The translations under genes and the position numbers were made by a program. This document shows, piece by piece, positions 34,550 through 46,879 of a stretch of DNA of 64,000 nt (its first letter is position 1; each line of letters opens with the position of its first letter). A model generated the notes under the pieces. It saw only the letters and a list, made by a program, of their open reading frames with translations. It ran no database searches and was not told the origin of the DNA. The stretch is from Lenzites betulinus (Eukaryota > Basidiomycota > Agaricomycetes > Polyporales > Polyporaceae): assembly GCA_022264855.1 (NCBI GenBank), contig JABYQU010000019.1, positions 496,001 to 560,000 of the forward strand. Reading direction: 5' to 3'.

Positions 34550-35770
34550 ATGGCTTTCGGTACGTAAAGTGATCTAGCACAAAATACGGTGTTTACTAAA
34601 TGTCCTGCAGGTGCCTCAGGCGGACGCGGCGGTTTCGGTGGACGAGGTGGAGGCGGCGGTCGTGGGGGTTTTGGTGGACGGGGCGGCGGTGCTCCTAGGG
34701 GACGCGGGGGTCCCCCAGGCCGTGGCGGACGAGGTCTGTTGTCTGACTTGCATAGCTGTATCGTCAACTAACGCCTACAGACGGATTCTCAGGCGGCTTC
34801 GGAGGAGGAGGCTTCTCAGATCGAGGCCGCGGCGGAGGTGTTTTCAAGCGCGGTGCTGGAGGACGCGGCGCCGGCGGTGGACGGGGTGCTCCTCGTGGCG
34901 GCCGTGGCGGCCGTGGGGGAGGGCGTGGTGGTGCCAGGGGAGGCTCAAACGTGATCCTCAAGCCGCACAAGCACGCTGGAGTCTTCATTGCCGAAGGCAA
35001 GGAGAGTCTCCTCGTGACAAAGAATCTTGTCCCCGGAGAGGCCGTATATGGCGAGAAGCGGATATCTATCGACGGCGGCGTTGAGGGCACCAAGGTTGAG
35101 TACCGTGTCTGGAACCCCTTCCGCAGTAAGCTTGCTGCAGGTGTCCTCGGCGGCCTCGACGACATCTTCATCGCGCCCGGCAAGAAGGTCCTTTATCTTG
35201 GCGCTGCGAGCGGTACTAGTGTGAGCCATGTTGCGGACATTGTGGGCCCGGTGAGTGCGCAGCAGTGCCCTCTCATATCCCCGAGACTCAACGGTTTCAG
35301 GAGGGTGTTGTGTACGCAGTGGAGTTCTCCCCCAGGTCAGGACGAGACCTGATCAGCATGGCGAAAAAGCGGACGAACGTCATCCGTATGTCTCTTTTCT
35401 AAGGCACACTATCATGGAGTCTGACACATCTCCTTTCTGTCTAGCTATCGTTGAGGATGCACGGACACCGCAAAGATACCGGATGCTTCTCTCCACTGTG
35501 GATGTGATCTTTGCCGACGTTGCGCAGCCCGACCAAGCCCGTATCATCGCGCACAACGCCGAATACTTCCTGAAAGCTGGTGGACACATCGTGATCTCCA
35601 TCAAGGCGAGCTGTATCGACTCCACCGTCCCGGCGGAGGCTGTGTTCACCAGGGAGGTCGAAGTGTTGAAGGAGAGCAAGTTCAAGCCCATTGAGCAGGT
35701 CACCCTGGAGCCGTACGAGCGTGACCACGCTATGGTAACAGGTACGCGCACTGCTTTCGTTCGTGTGTGA
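34550..35770 (+). CDS. NOP1: Fibrillarin, rRNA 2'-O-methyltransferase
   Basis: The catalytic subunit of C/D-box snoRNPs methylates rRNA ribose in the nucleolus, and in yeast also histone H2A glutamine. A tiny first exon (MAFG) joins to a Gly/Arg-rich GAR domain of about 75 residues with RGG repeats, split by an intron. The methyltransferase part starts [20 protein letters not shown] and continues [20 protein letters not shown], then [40 protein letters not shown] is the AdoMet-binding loop. Further on are [35 protein letters not shown] and [16 protein letters not shown]. The end is [10 protein letters not shown]. Four to five exons. All family blocks are present. Confidence 0.96.
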
Positions 35771-36110
35771 GACCGAAACTTACTCGGTACCTATAGCCCT
35801 CTACCAAAGGCACCAGTAAAATGCATGTGTTTCGTGGACGTCGCTCTCTCTGTCTCGCTGTGTCTTGGCCTGTTTCTTTCGCATCGCTTGTAACTATGTA
35901 GTACATTTCTCAAAAGTATTTCTATATGCTGTAGAGCCGCCTAGAGTGCGCGTGCTGCGGGACGGCCACGTCAGGATCGAGAATGCTGCGGTGGCAATAC
36001 AGACGCGGTGCAAGCTTATGATGCGTAGGCCGCATTAGACGCCCGGATCGTCTCCCCGCTATTGCCACACCCGCCAGTCGAAACACCTCGAGCTGAAGTC
36101 AGCTTGGCTG
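35771..36110. other. Intergenic region between fibrillarin and the PMT gene
   Basis: 340 bp. A TCTCTCTGTCTCGCTGTGTC pyrimidine run is at about 35845. Nothing else was seen. Confidence 0.3.
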
Positions 36111-39100
36111 ATGAAACCATCCCAAGTTGCTCTTGACCTCGGACCTCCCTACGACGACGACCCCCGCTCGTCGTCCGACTTCGAGGAAATCCCCCACCCC
36201 GCCTCCCAGAACGCCTACTGGCCTGAGTCTGCCACCACACGCGCCCGTGACGAGGACCTCCCGCTGCACTACATGTCTGAGGACAAGGCTCGCAGGCGGG
36301 TCACCCGCGGCCCCGGCGGCAACGGCGGAGGATTCGCCAGCCAGATCTCCGAGAAGGGCCTCGACTACGATGCGTACGACGACGAGGGCAAGGATGTTTA
36401 TTCCAAAATGAAGGCCTCCAAGGGGCCCATCAGCAGCGGCCGTCCACGCAGACCACCTCCCCCTCCCCCTACCACTATTGTATGTCCCCCCTTTTCGCGC
36501 ATATACGCATCTCATGGACTGAATATATGCGCGTCATCTAGCGCGAGTTCTTCCTCCAGAACCTAGAGCATGTCCCACCAATCATTTACACCCTGCTCTC
36601 GTGCTGGACCCGCTTCCACAAGATCGGCAAGTCGGACGTTGTTGTGTGGGACGAGGCGCACTTTGGCAAGTTCGGTTCGTACTACCTCAAGCGCGAATTC
36701 TACTTCGACGTGCACCCGCCGCTCGGGAAGATGCTCGTCGGCCTCGCCGGCCTGCTGGCAGGTTACGACGGTACCTTCGACTTCGGGAGCGGCTCGACCT
36801 ACCCCGAGACCGTACCCTATGTCGCTATGCGTGTCATGCTCGCGTCCTTTGGTGTTGCGATGGTCCCCCTTGGATGGTACACTGCTGTGGAGTTAGGGAT
36901 GAGCCAGATGGCTTGTCACTTGGTCGCATTGATGGTGCTGTGCGGTGAGTGCTCTGCGCCTGCGTATATGCGCGCAGTAAGAAACTGACGCCGTTCAAGA
37001 CGTCGCATGGTTGTGTATATCCCGTTTCATTCTTTTGGACTCTATGTTGCTCTTCTTCACGTTCACTACCGTATTCTGTATGGCCAAGTTCCATAACCAA
37101 CAATATCGGTGCGTACTTGTCCCCCAGGCATTCCGAAATTGTACACTGACAGGGTGTCTAGACCCTTCACTCTTGACTGGTGGCTGTGGCTAGCGATGAC
37201 AGGGTGGTCTATCGGCTGCGTCTGCAGGTCAGTGTTAGGCATAATTGATGGGTGCGCCCTTGCTAACGCCACCACAGCGTCAAATGGGTTGGGTTCTTCG
37301 TGACAGCTTTGGTTGGCGCCTACACGCTCGAGGATCTATGGGAGAAGTTTGGAGATCTCAAGATGTCATTCGTGGGTGTTTCCTGAATCTCTACAGTGGA
37401 TGATCTTTAACGGAATGATCCCTATACAGCGCGACCAAGTCCGACACTGGGCAGCCCGCGTCGCATGCCTCATAGTACTACCCATCATCATTTACATGAT
37501 GTCGTTCAAGATGCACTTCCTGATCCTCAACCATTCTGGTCCTGGTGATGCACAGATGAGCTCGCTCTTCCAGGCGAACCTGGTCGGCAATACTTTCCAC
37601 GAGAACCCGCTTGGTACGTTGCTACTTGCTGACATCCATCTACTGAGGTACTCAGATGCTGTTGTTAGATATCGCTATTGGATCGAAGGTCACTCTCAAG
37701 AACATGGGCTGGGGTGGAGGCCTCCTGCATTCTCATGTCCAAACATATCCCGTGGGTTCGGAGCAGCAGCAGGTCACTTGCTACCACTACAAGGATGAGA
37801 ACAACGACTGGAAAATCCTTCCGCGGTGGGACGATGTCCCTTACGACCCGGAACAACCGTTGCGGTACCTCCAAGACGGTGACATCATTCGTCTCTCGCA
37901 TGCAGCGACCACTCGTAACCTGCACTCGCACCCCATCACCGCGCCGGTCTCTAAGCTCAACAACGAGGTTTCCTGTTACGGGAATGCGACAATTGGCGAC
38001 TTCCAAGACCACTGGGTTGTCGAGGTGGTGGACGACATTCATCGTGGCAGCAAGGATAAGTACAAGAACATCCACTCGTTGACGACTCGTCTGCGCTTCC
38101 GTCACCACGCGTCGGGATGTTACCTCCGGGCGTCGAACGCGATCCTCCCTCAGTGGGGGTTCAAGCAAATCGAGGTCAGCTGCGACAAAGAAAATGACCC
38201 AACTGATGTGCACACCTATTGGAACGTTGAGAGTCACTGGAATGACCGCAGTGAGTACTTCAGCGTTGAGTACCCTTCGCCCTCTCTGATTGGGTATGTG
38301 TTCAGTGTCTCCTGGCGACGTGCGCTTTTACAAATCTCCGTTCCTGCGCGACTTCTGGCATCTCAATGTCGCAATGGCCACCTCCAACAATGCTCTCGTC
38401 CCCGACCCCGACAAAGAGGATATTCTTGCGTCGAAGCCTACGGAGTGGCCATTCCTCCACGTCGGTCTCCGTATGTGCGGCTGGGGTGACCAACAAACCA
38501 AGTATTACCTCGTCGGCACCCCTGTCATCTGGTGGGGCGGCACTATCAGCTTGATCTTGGGCTCGGTCGCGGCGGGAGGGTACCTGATGCGGCAGCAGCG
38601 CAAGTACATCGACATGGATCCAAGTGAGTTGTTTCAAGGCGTATATTTTGCACAACCTGATTTGTGGTTTAGGGGAATGGGAGCACTTCTTGTATGTCGG
38701 CAAGGTGGCGGTGATAGGCTGGCTATTGCACTTCGGTACGCATCATGTGTGTCTCAAGTACTGTATCCTTTACTGACTCGCCTCCAGCGCCCTTCATGAT
38801 CATGGGTCGTGTCACCTATATCCATCACTACGTACGTGCGCTGTTCATGGTAATATGGCCTTACACTCATGATCATATCCTTTCAGCTCCCTACGCTCTA
38901 CTTCTCCGTGCTCATGTTCGGGCACCTGCTGGACCACTTCGTCTTCAGCTCCCGCCGTCTCTCCGACCGCACAAAACGCATCACCTTCGGTGTCGTCGCG
39001 TTCGCCATCGTCGCCAACTTCTGGTGGTTCCGCGGCGTCGCGTGGGGCATCGACGGCCCCATCAACGAACACTGGGGACTCAAGTGGCGCTCGGTATGTG

Positions 39101-39173
39101 CACCCCTCTCGTATCTCCTAGTTGACCTCGCTAAGACTGTCTGATGCAGAACTGGAACCTATATAATGAGTAA
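36111..39173 (+). CDS. PMT2: Protein O-mannosyltransferase, PMT2 subfamily
   Basis: This ER membrane enzyme transfers mannose from dolichol-phosphate-mannose to Ser/Thr of secretory proteins. After a polar N-terminus of about 120 residues come HVPPIIYTLLSCWTRFHKIG and VVWDEAHFGKFGSYYLKREF, which carries the catalytic D-E pair. YFDVHPPLGKMLVGLAGLL follows, then several membrane helices. The lumenal MIR region includes GGGLLHSHVQTYPVGSEQQQ, RNLHSHPITAPVSKLNNEVS and HHASGCYLRASNAILPQWGF. C-terminal helices end NWNLYNE, encoded by a last 24-nt exon with its stop at 39173. The HVQTYPxGSxQQQVTCY wording is that of PMT2 rather than PMT1 or PMT4. At least ten exons. Intact as far as I can tell. Confidence 0.92.
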
Positions 39174-39518
39174 TTATCGTATATGCCCCCCAGCAGTCCT
39201 GGATAAGGTGTCTCTAGTTAGCTCTCGCAATGGACGCTGTGAGATATGTATTCCCGATCCCCTTTCCACCGAGAAGGGTATATCTATAATTCTATCCCAA
39301 AAGTCTCTCGATCGTCTCATCGTGACACACGGCGCGTTCAAGACCTTGCCACGAGATGTTGATATGTATCGGCACACGGAAAGCGATGGGGTGGGTTAAA
39401 TCCGGAAATGCATCACAACAAACACGAGTACTAGTACTGGCACAGTAACATAACAGCAGCTGCAGCAATACTAAAACGACGACGAGAGCGAGAGCGACGA
39501 GCGCGACCAAGCCGGAAA
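39174..39518. other. Convergent 3' flanks of PMT2 and the deubiquitinase gene
   Basis: 345 bp between convergent stops. Includes an AC/AG-rich run at 39470-39510. No gene was seen. Confidence 0.3.
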
Positions 39519-42500
39519 CTAGTTTGTCCTTGTCGACGGCCCCCACGCGCTCACTATCCGATAGAAGAGTAGGTACGCGTGCCGGTCGTCGCGCTCGAGC
39601 CCGCCGAACACGTCCTCGGGACGCACGTCCGACACGAGCTCGTCGTCGATGCGGATCCACGCGGGTCGTGGCCGGTCGGACAGCTCGCGGTTCGGGTGCA
39701 GGACGTCGAGGGTGTAGTGTCCCCCCGACGCGGAGGGCCCATGGTGGTATAGGACTGGTGGCAGTTCCATCAGCTCTGAACACCTATGCTACAGAGGCGT
39801 GCAGGACGTACCTCCAAACAGCTGGTATTTTACCGGTTGCGCCGTCCTCTTCGGCGGCGCAATGAGGTCTATGCAGGTCATAAGCTTAAGTGTCCATATG
39901 CGTGTAAACATGGCACATACCAGGGCTGATCTCAAGTTCCGGGGAGAATGACACCTGCTTGCCGACCTTCACGACGTCGCCAACCTTGGTGTCGTACAGG
40001 AAGCGCTTCATGTGCAGAATCAGCACTTTGGGCAACGCCTCAATGAGCACCTGCTGCGTCGCGTCGAGGATCGCACCCGGCCGTGTAGGGATGGAGATCT
40101 GCACAGGCTGAGGGTGAGAAATGTGCTGGAGCGCATCCCGCAGCGACTTGACGTTGTCGGGTTGGATATCCAGCTGGAGGGAGCGCCAGTCCTCGATCGT
40201 GACGGAGTCGCGCTGATGAGGAGTGCGGAGGGTTGAACGGAACTTGCCACCGAATATGCGGGTGATCGGGGACTCCGTCGATTTTGCCTGTTGCGTAAGG
40301 TTAGTAATATGCTGGGGCGTGAGGCTCTTTCAGAACATACTGTTCTCGTGGTGACCGTTTTGTTCTTCCTACCAACCTCGAGCCACTCTCCGTCCGGCAG
40401 CTGGGGCTCCTCAGGAACCACCACTGGCTCCTTGGGCGACAAAGACTGGGAGATAGACAAGAGTTCCTCCTCTAGGGTATCCAAGAAGAACCCGAGGAAC
40501 TCCTCGGCGTCCTCCTGATGCCCGGTCTGAAGTGAAAGAAGAAAACGCGTCAGAAAGTCAAACAAAGGATTGTGGGAGTATATGACTGACGATCATATTC
40601 GCGAACCGCTTCTTCTCCTTCATCGCGTCGTATACGTACGTCGGGATAAAGCTATCCAACTCGTCGAACAGGTCATCCTCCCGCTCCTTGCCCTTGGCTT
40701 TCGGGTCGTTAGCCGTAGGTGGGTCGGGGACGAACTCCCTCAAGAAGTGGATCGTCGCGTCAACCAACGGAGTCGCTTTTGTACCTTCACGCTGCGAGCC
40801 GACTACGGGTCCAGCGAGGTGCTTCCGCAGTTCCAAGAAGAAACGATGGAAAGGCGGGCAGTATACGAAGATCTGCAAGACAGCGTTCGCGAAGCACATG
40901 TTGCCAGTGTTCACCAGACCCCGAGGACGGATCTTCATCGCAGCCGCAGCATTAGCCGCAGAACCAGATGGGCCGTCGTTGAGGAGATGCAGGAAGTCGT
41001 TACGATTCGCAGCTGCCACGGAAACGCTCGCGAGGGTAGATGTGCTGCCGCTGGAGGCGGCGGGGATGGAGAAACCAATGACGTTCGAAACTGGGAGACG
41101 AGGCTTCGACGATGACGCTGTGGAATCGTTCGATTGCAGAAGAGAAGCCCATGATTTTCGCGGTCCGGGAGCGGGTTTTGAGGCGGGCGCGGGCGAGGGA
41201 GCTGCTGTAGATGTGGGGGCCGCGTCAGCAGCAGGTTGCGGAGGGGAGGAGATAGCGACGCCGTAAACGGGCGGCGCAGGGACAGTAGCATCTGTTGGGA
41301 GGTCGGCCTTAGTCTCGACATGCGGAGAGAGGGGTGATTTGGGCGCCTGGTTCTCTGGAGAGCCAACAGCTGCCGAAATCGAGGTCGCGCAGGAGTAAGG
41401 CGACCCTGGCACGGGCGTATCCGCAGCCGTTGAGCCTGCAGGTGTGGTCTCTGTTGTGGAGACGGAAGGAGCTTTGGCAGAGTCTGACAGGGCTTCCTGG
41501 AAATCCTCGGTCGGCACCGATGACGGTAGAAGTATGACTCGGCTAGGCTTCGGAGACACCGGTGGCGAAGGGAGTTCGATGGCTTTGTCCGCGACGCCCT
41601 GAGGAGGGTAGGCATGAGTCGATATAATGACACCCGGAGCACGAAGAGGATCTCCTGGACGCCGTGACCACACCACGTAGGACGACACAAAAGACGGAGA
41701 GGGTGTTGGATCAGAAGGAGAGGGACTCCTCGGTGTGGATGGCTTTGAGTCCTCCTGGCACTGCGCCTCTTCCACCACTGAAGCCACAGGTTCTTCTGAC
41801 GTTGGCTCCGGCTCTACTACCTGCGGCTCGGCTTCGAGTGGGGTTTCCGGTTCGGTGATGACGGTTTCCTGCAACTGAGGTACCTGGACTTCCGTCAACT
41901 CTACCTTCGGAGGCTCCGGCAGCGAAGGCTCGACCTGTAGCATCTGCAAATGCTGCGGTACAAATGGCGCCACGGAAGGCGAACCAAGTCGAGGCGTATG
42001 CATCTCCATGGATTGCAAGGGCGCTACCTGTATGCGCTGTGAGATTTCGGGTGACAGATGGGGTGGAGGAATTGCTTGAAGCTGGTGTTGTTGCATCTGA
42101 GGTGGCTGAGGTAGCTGCGACACGTGCTCTGGGGAGCCCATGGGAGGCAACATTGACATCTGCTTCGGCAAGGGCGAGAGTGTCTGCCCCGGCCACGTAG
42201 GCTGGTAGGGCCCGTTGGGCTGAGGATGGTGGTATGGAGATCCATACGGGACCTGGTGGACATGCTGATGCGGAATAAACTTTTGTGGGTGGTGGTATGG
42301 GCTTGCAGGCGAAATGGGAGGTGGCGATTGCATCGGTACAGGTTGAGGGAGCATGTGGTGCTGAGGTACAGACTGGTAATGATAGGCTGGTCCGCCACCT
42401 CGGTGGGGATTGAATCTACCACGGCCAGCCCCGTTGATTCTAGGAGAGGCGGGTTGGTGCATGGGTGAATGTCCGTTCATGGGGGGCATGGGGTACGGAT

Positions 42501-42615
42501 AATATGGTGCTGCACCGGGCGCCGGAGGGTAGCCGTACGGAGGGGGCGGAGGAGGCGGATGGTGGTAGTAGGATGGCCCCGGCTGGGGATGGTATGGTGT
42601 GTGAGGACTAGCCAT
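39519..42615 (-). CDS. UBP3: Ubiquitin carboxyl-terminal hydrolase, Ubp3/USP10-like
   Basis: This cysteine protease removes ubiquitin. It starts MASPHTPYHPQPGPSYYHHP, and the first 450 or so residues are Pro/Gln/His/Ser-rich and probably disordered. The USP domain begins with the Cys box RPRGLVNTGNMCFANAVLQI (about residue 575). FLELRKHLAGPV and the QDE box TGHQEDAEEFLGFFLDTLEE (next exon) follow. RIFGGKFRSTLRTPHQRDSV and ALPKVLILHMKRFLYDTKVG come next. The His box is SASGGHYTLDVLHPN, and the end carries the Asp-bearing RIDDELVSDVRPEDVFGGLE. The disordered N-terminus plus this compact USP resembles yeast Ubp3 and human USP10. Those act with Bre5/G3BP on ribosome turnover and trafficking proteins. 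Catalytic residues are present. About six exons. Confidence 0.9.
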
Positions 42616-43165
42616 TTCTTCGGAGGAATGTGATCAGGCGGAATATATCCTTCGAGCACAGGACCACATACCTGAGAACTTCAAACTGTGTTTGATCCAG
42701 GGTGGAAGCTACCTAACTGCAGACATATATCTGGTTACAACACTCGTTCAAACAGCGACCGAAGGGGCGGAGACGTGTTCCAAGATCGCGTGAGGGCGAG
42801 CAGGCAGTAGATTGCTACTTAGCCAAACTTCGCTGTAGCAGGTCGTGTAGGGGTCAGCGGGATTGATTGTCGCGCTGCAGAGAGCGCGGGGGCTACCTTG
42901 TGATAGTCGACTTGTATGTTGTGGGGGCGTCGACAGCGAGGAGCAGGGCAAGGACGACGAGGGGACTGGAGAAGACGTCGCCCCCTCCGACTCGCAGTGC
43001 CACAGCGGAGATCGCGCGTGTGAACTCCGATTGGCCGGGCACGTGGGTAGTGTTGAAGGTCCGCCGCGCCACGCTTCAGTCGGAGCTGTAAACTGGTGTA
43101 CCCGTGCAAGGACACCCGCGAGAGGCAAGGCTGCAGCTTTACGCAGCTTGTACGTGCTCGTGCAC
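42616..43165. promoter_or_regulatory. Divergent region between UBP3 and the coiled-coil gene
   Basis: 550 bp between divergent ATGs. A frame on the minus strand (42748-43200) has no motif and is treated as chance. No TATA box was recognised. Confidence 0.35.
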
Positions 43166-46100
43166 ATGGCCGACGCTTCGTCTGCAGCTCCGACAGTCAA
43201 CGTCGACCATCTGCTCGTGCTCGAACTCAGCAGCCTCCGTGCAGCGGTCTCTCGCTACCAGGTGCGTCCGACCCGGTCTTACACCGCTCCTCGTCCAAAG
43301 CTCATCGACTGACGTACAGGCTTCCTTGGCAGCACGAAGCTCATGCCACATCGCTCAAGCTTCAACGACACTCGCTCGAGACTTCGCAGGCAATTGACCA
43401 TGCGCGCGCATTGGAACGCGAAAATGCCCGGTTGAAAGAGGAGGTCGCGGTCCTCCGGGCCAATCCCGACACCAACCCGACACAGGCTACCTTCCAGGTC
43501 CCCGAGTTGACCCTCGCACTCCGCCGTCTCTCTGACAAGCTCACCGCAGTGGAAGAGACACTACTTGCGCGCACAGAGGAGGCGATTGACACGCGGAGCG
43601 AGCTTGCGAATGCGCAGAACGAAATAGAGGCTGCGCGCGCTCTAGCCGCGGATGCCCGTGCGCGCGAAGAGGAGGGCCTTGCTAGGGAACGCGACCTGGC
43701 GCGCAGGCTGAAGGCTGCGGATGAAGAACGGCGTATGGCGGACCTGGTAGTCCAAGAATACGCCGACCTCGTGCGCAAACTCGAGGGCAGGGCTAGGGTG
43801 CCATCCGACTCCTCGTCCACCTCGTCGGTTGACCTCTCAGGTCCCAACAATGGCTCGACAGCGACGCTCGTCGACAGCCTTGCGGAGGGCAAGTCAGGCC
43901 TTCAGCGGCTGCTCGAAGAGTTCAATGGCCAGAACGAGCACCTGGAAGCGGAAATCGCTAAGCTTCACGGCGACAATGGTTTGCTCTACAAGGAGCTCGA
44001 GGTCGCGCGCTTGGGTGCCGAACATGATCGGTTGGAATTAGCTAAGGTCCAGCATGAACTTGACACGTACCACGCGGACGATAGCACTGCAGTGAAGATG
44101 GTATCTCGTTATATGTCAGTCACCTTCGCTCCCAGTGTCACCACTTACCTGCTGAGACTTAGCTCCGTAGGAAGTTCTCGCAGTCTTCCACGGATACATT
44201 GCAAAGGGCTATGGATGCACTCAGAGCGCGCCACTCTGCTACGATAGCAACCTTCAACACTGAGCTTACACATCTCCAGCGCGTGGTCGAACGTGAACGA
44301 ACCGAATCCGATCGAGTGCGTTCCGCCCTGGACGAGCTCACAGAGGACATAGCGCGTGAAGCGTTCGGGCGTCGGCGGGAGATCTCTTTGCGGCTCGCAT
44401 TCCTTGGCCGAGAGGAGAACCTTGCTGAGAGCTTGAGACGGTGGATACGTAGGACGCGGGAGTCCTTGGAGCGCTCGTCCGGTAGCTCAGGAGACGACGA
44501 ATTGGACGCAGTATTGCTCAGGGACAACTTCGCCAGGGCAGTTTTGGACGCAGAAGGCCTTTTGGAAACACTGAATCATCAACCTTCGGTAGAAGACGAG
44601 CAAGGCTACTGTGGCTCCATCGCGAGGCTCATTCTCGCACAGGATGCCGTCTCATCTTTGACGCATGAGCTTCAAGAGGAGACAGTGCGCAGGCTGAAGA
44701 CGGAGCGTAAGCTCGCACGACTAGAAACGCCAGACCATCCTGAGGACATTCTCGCCCAACGCGAAACGAAACCTATGGCGCACCCAGTGCCGCATCGTGC
44801 GAATGTCGCTATGCCGGAGCAGTCATTGGCGGAGTGTGATTCGTCCCCTCCAGCCTCCTTCATTCCATCCCCAGTCCTGAGGGAAGGGAGGGCTTCCGCA
44901 GACGAGGTATCGCCAGCGGATGTGATCATTGACGAGATCGTCATCGCTCCCTCTCTGGACCCGTTCGAACGCCAGTCGCATGAAAGGCGCTCGGAGTCTT
45001 CGGTGGCGTCTTCGCTCGCACCCGGCGAACCACACACTCATGAGCCAGCTACACAGGATACCCTTAATCCCCCTCATACCCCTGACATCCCTGACACAAC
45101 ATCCAATCCTACTATTCCTCCGCGTAACACTGATACTGCTGTGGGTTCTCCGGCAGGTCCCCTTCCACCACCTCCTGAAACGGTCGTGCAGCGTCTGGAC
45201 GATAGTCTGCCAGTCCTGTTCCCCTCGCGCTCCGATTCACCGCCGTTCGCTCCTGCGTCCGACGGTCCGTCCCATCATGCTTCTTCTCAATCTTCCGTCC
45301 CATCTCCGAGTGTATCATCGGTCCCCACACCGGCGGTCCTTCAAGTCACCTCTCGAGCTGCGATACCCCCGCCATTGCTGCTCGATGCAATGGATGGATC
45401 AACGCTCTCGCCGTTACCTTCAGATCCCGTGTCGCCTGCACGGCCAACGGGGGTCAGCAAAGAAGCATCGTTACTTGCGAATCTGGCAAAGGTCAAACAC
45501 CGCTATGACGACGTGCAGCGCGGTTTCCGGGATTGCCATCTTGCTCTCAAAGAGCTGAAGAAGTCCCTGTCCGATCTTCCTCCACCCCCAACAGTGTCTG
45601 CGTCGGACATGCACACACTTCTCCAAAAAGCGGTCGATCGCTTGGGCGACTTCAACGAGGATGCGCGAGTCGAGCTCGAGATCCGCATCGCCGACGAGGA
45701 GCGCATAGCGAGCGGTTACGAGGCGTTGCTCTCCATCCCTGGCGCGTTGGCCCACGCAGACGACGTGGAGAACGTGGACGCGAACGAGATGTTGAAGGAG
45801 GTCCGCGCCTTCGTCGACGGCACCGACCGCGTGGTCGGGAAGGCGACGCACGCGTTCGCGCAGAAGCTGGACGACCTCGAGCACGACATCGCGTCGATCA
45901 AGCGCACGCTGCACGAGCTCGCGCTGGCGTCGTCAGAGGACCCGCTGCTCTCCGCGCCCGCGTCGTCCGCGCGGACGACGACGTCGCCGAAGTGGTCGGC
46001 GTGGACACCGAGCTTCCTCAGCCCGCCGCGCGCGACGAGTCCCGCGCCGACGTTCGGGTCTGTGATGACCTCGCCGCGCTTGCGGCACTCCTCGTCGTTC

Positions 46101-46478
46101 ACCCGTCCGCGCGACTCTCCTGTCGAGTCCCCGGTTGACCCGCTATCTGGCCTCGGTTTGCGGATCGCCGTGCCCTCGCCCGTGCGCAGTCCTGTGTACG
46201 GCGGCCTCGGCGTAGGAGCAGGGGCGGGGGCGGGTGGGCCGCAGCGAGCAGGCCCGAGACAACGGACGACGTCGGGGATGTTCATGCTGGGTCTGGGAAT
46301 GCGGAGCACGTCGTTCGGGTCGGGCATGAGCGTACAGACGGGTGCAAGCGCGTCTCGGACTTCTTCGGCGAGCGGTGCTCCGAGCACCAGTCGACTTGGG
46401 TTGACGACTACCAGCCCCAAGCGGCCCGATAGCGATGGGGAAGGAGATGAAGAATGCGTAGATTCAGATGTAGAATGA
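43166..46478 (+). CDS. Large coiled-coil protein of unknown function
   Basis: I do not recognise the family. Exon 1 (43166-43261) encodes MADASSAAPTVNVDHLLVLE and ends SRYQ. An intron to 43332 joins in phase to HEAHATSLKLQRHSLETSQA, and a second intron near 44116-44170 (donor GTCAGT) joins to KFSQSSTDTLQRAMDALRAR. The product is about 1,080 residues. Residues 35-430 are mostly heptad-rich coiled coil (for example REEEGLARERDLARRLKAAD). A Pro/Ser/Thr-rich middle follows (about 500-700). A second helical block has YDDVQRGFRDCHLALKELKK and VRAFVDGTDRVVGKATHAFA. The tail is Ser/Gly-rich. The layout suits a cytoskeletal or polarity scaffold, but that is only a guess. A decayed copy of its 3' end lies at 57262-57545. 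Confidence 0.8.
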
Positions 46479-46879
46479 TACCGACCGGTACTATAGCATA
46501 TAATAGAAGCGTCATTGCTAAAACAGTGCACGGGAAATGTGCAATTACCTGTCAATAGCGGCGATATACATTGGAGTGAATTCTTCCACTCATATGCTAA
46601 TGGTCAGCTTCTCAGCTTGCGGATGGAACGATCCATTGCATATATGTGATCGACGCCAACTTTGTTTCGACGACCTGTGAGTCGTTGGTGAGTTTGTCGC
46701 CTAGTATGTGGCTTTTTTGACCACGAGGTGTCTTTGGTTCTGCTATCGTGAGCTATATCTTTTGTCGTGTGTACACATACTCCGTGAAGACAGCATTCCG
46801 AACTGATTGACATCGGGATATTGCGTGGTATGATACAGCAAGGTAGTTAACTTGAAACTCAGTTTAAAGACACTTTTGT
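46479..46879. other. Convergent 3' flanks of the coiled-coil and first FunK1 genes
   Basis: 401 bp. The first 125 bp have a diverged copy at 57422-57545. The last 40 bp before the kinase stop are shared with the flank of the second kinase gene (TACAGCAAGGTAG at 46841 and 50662). Confidence 0.5.
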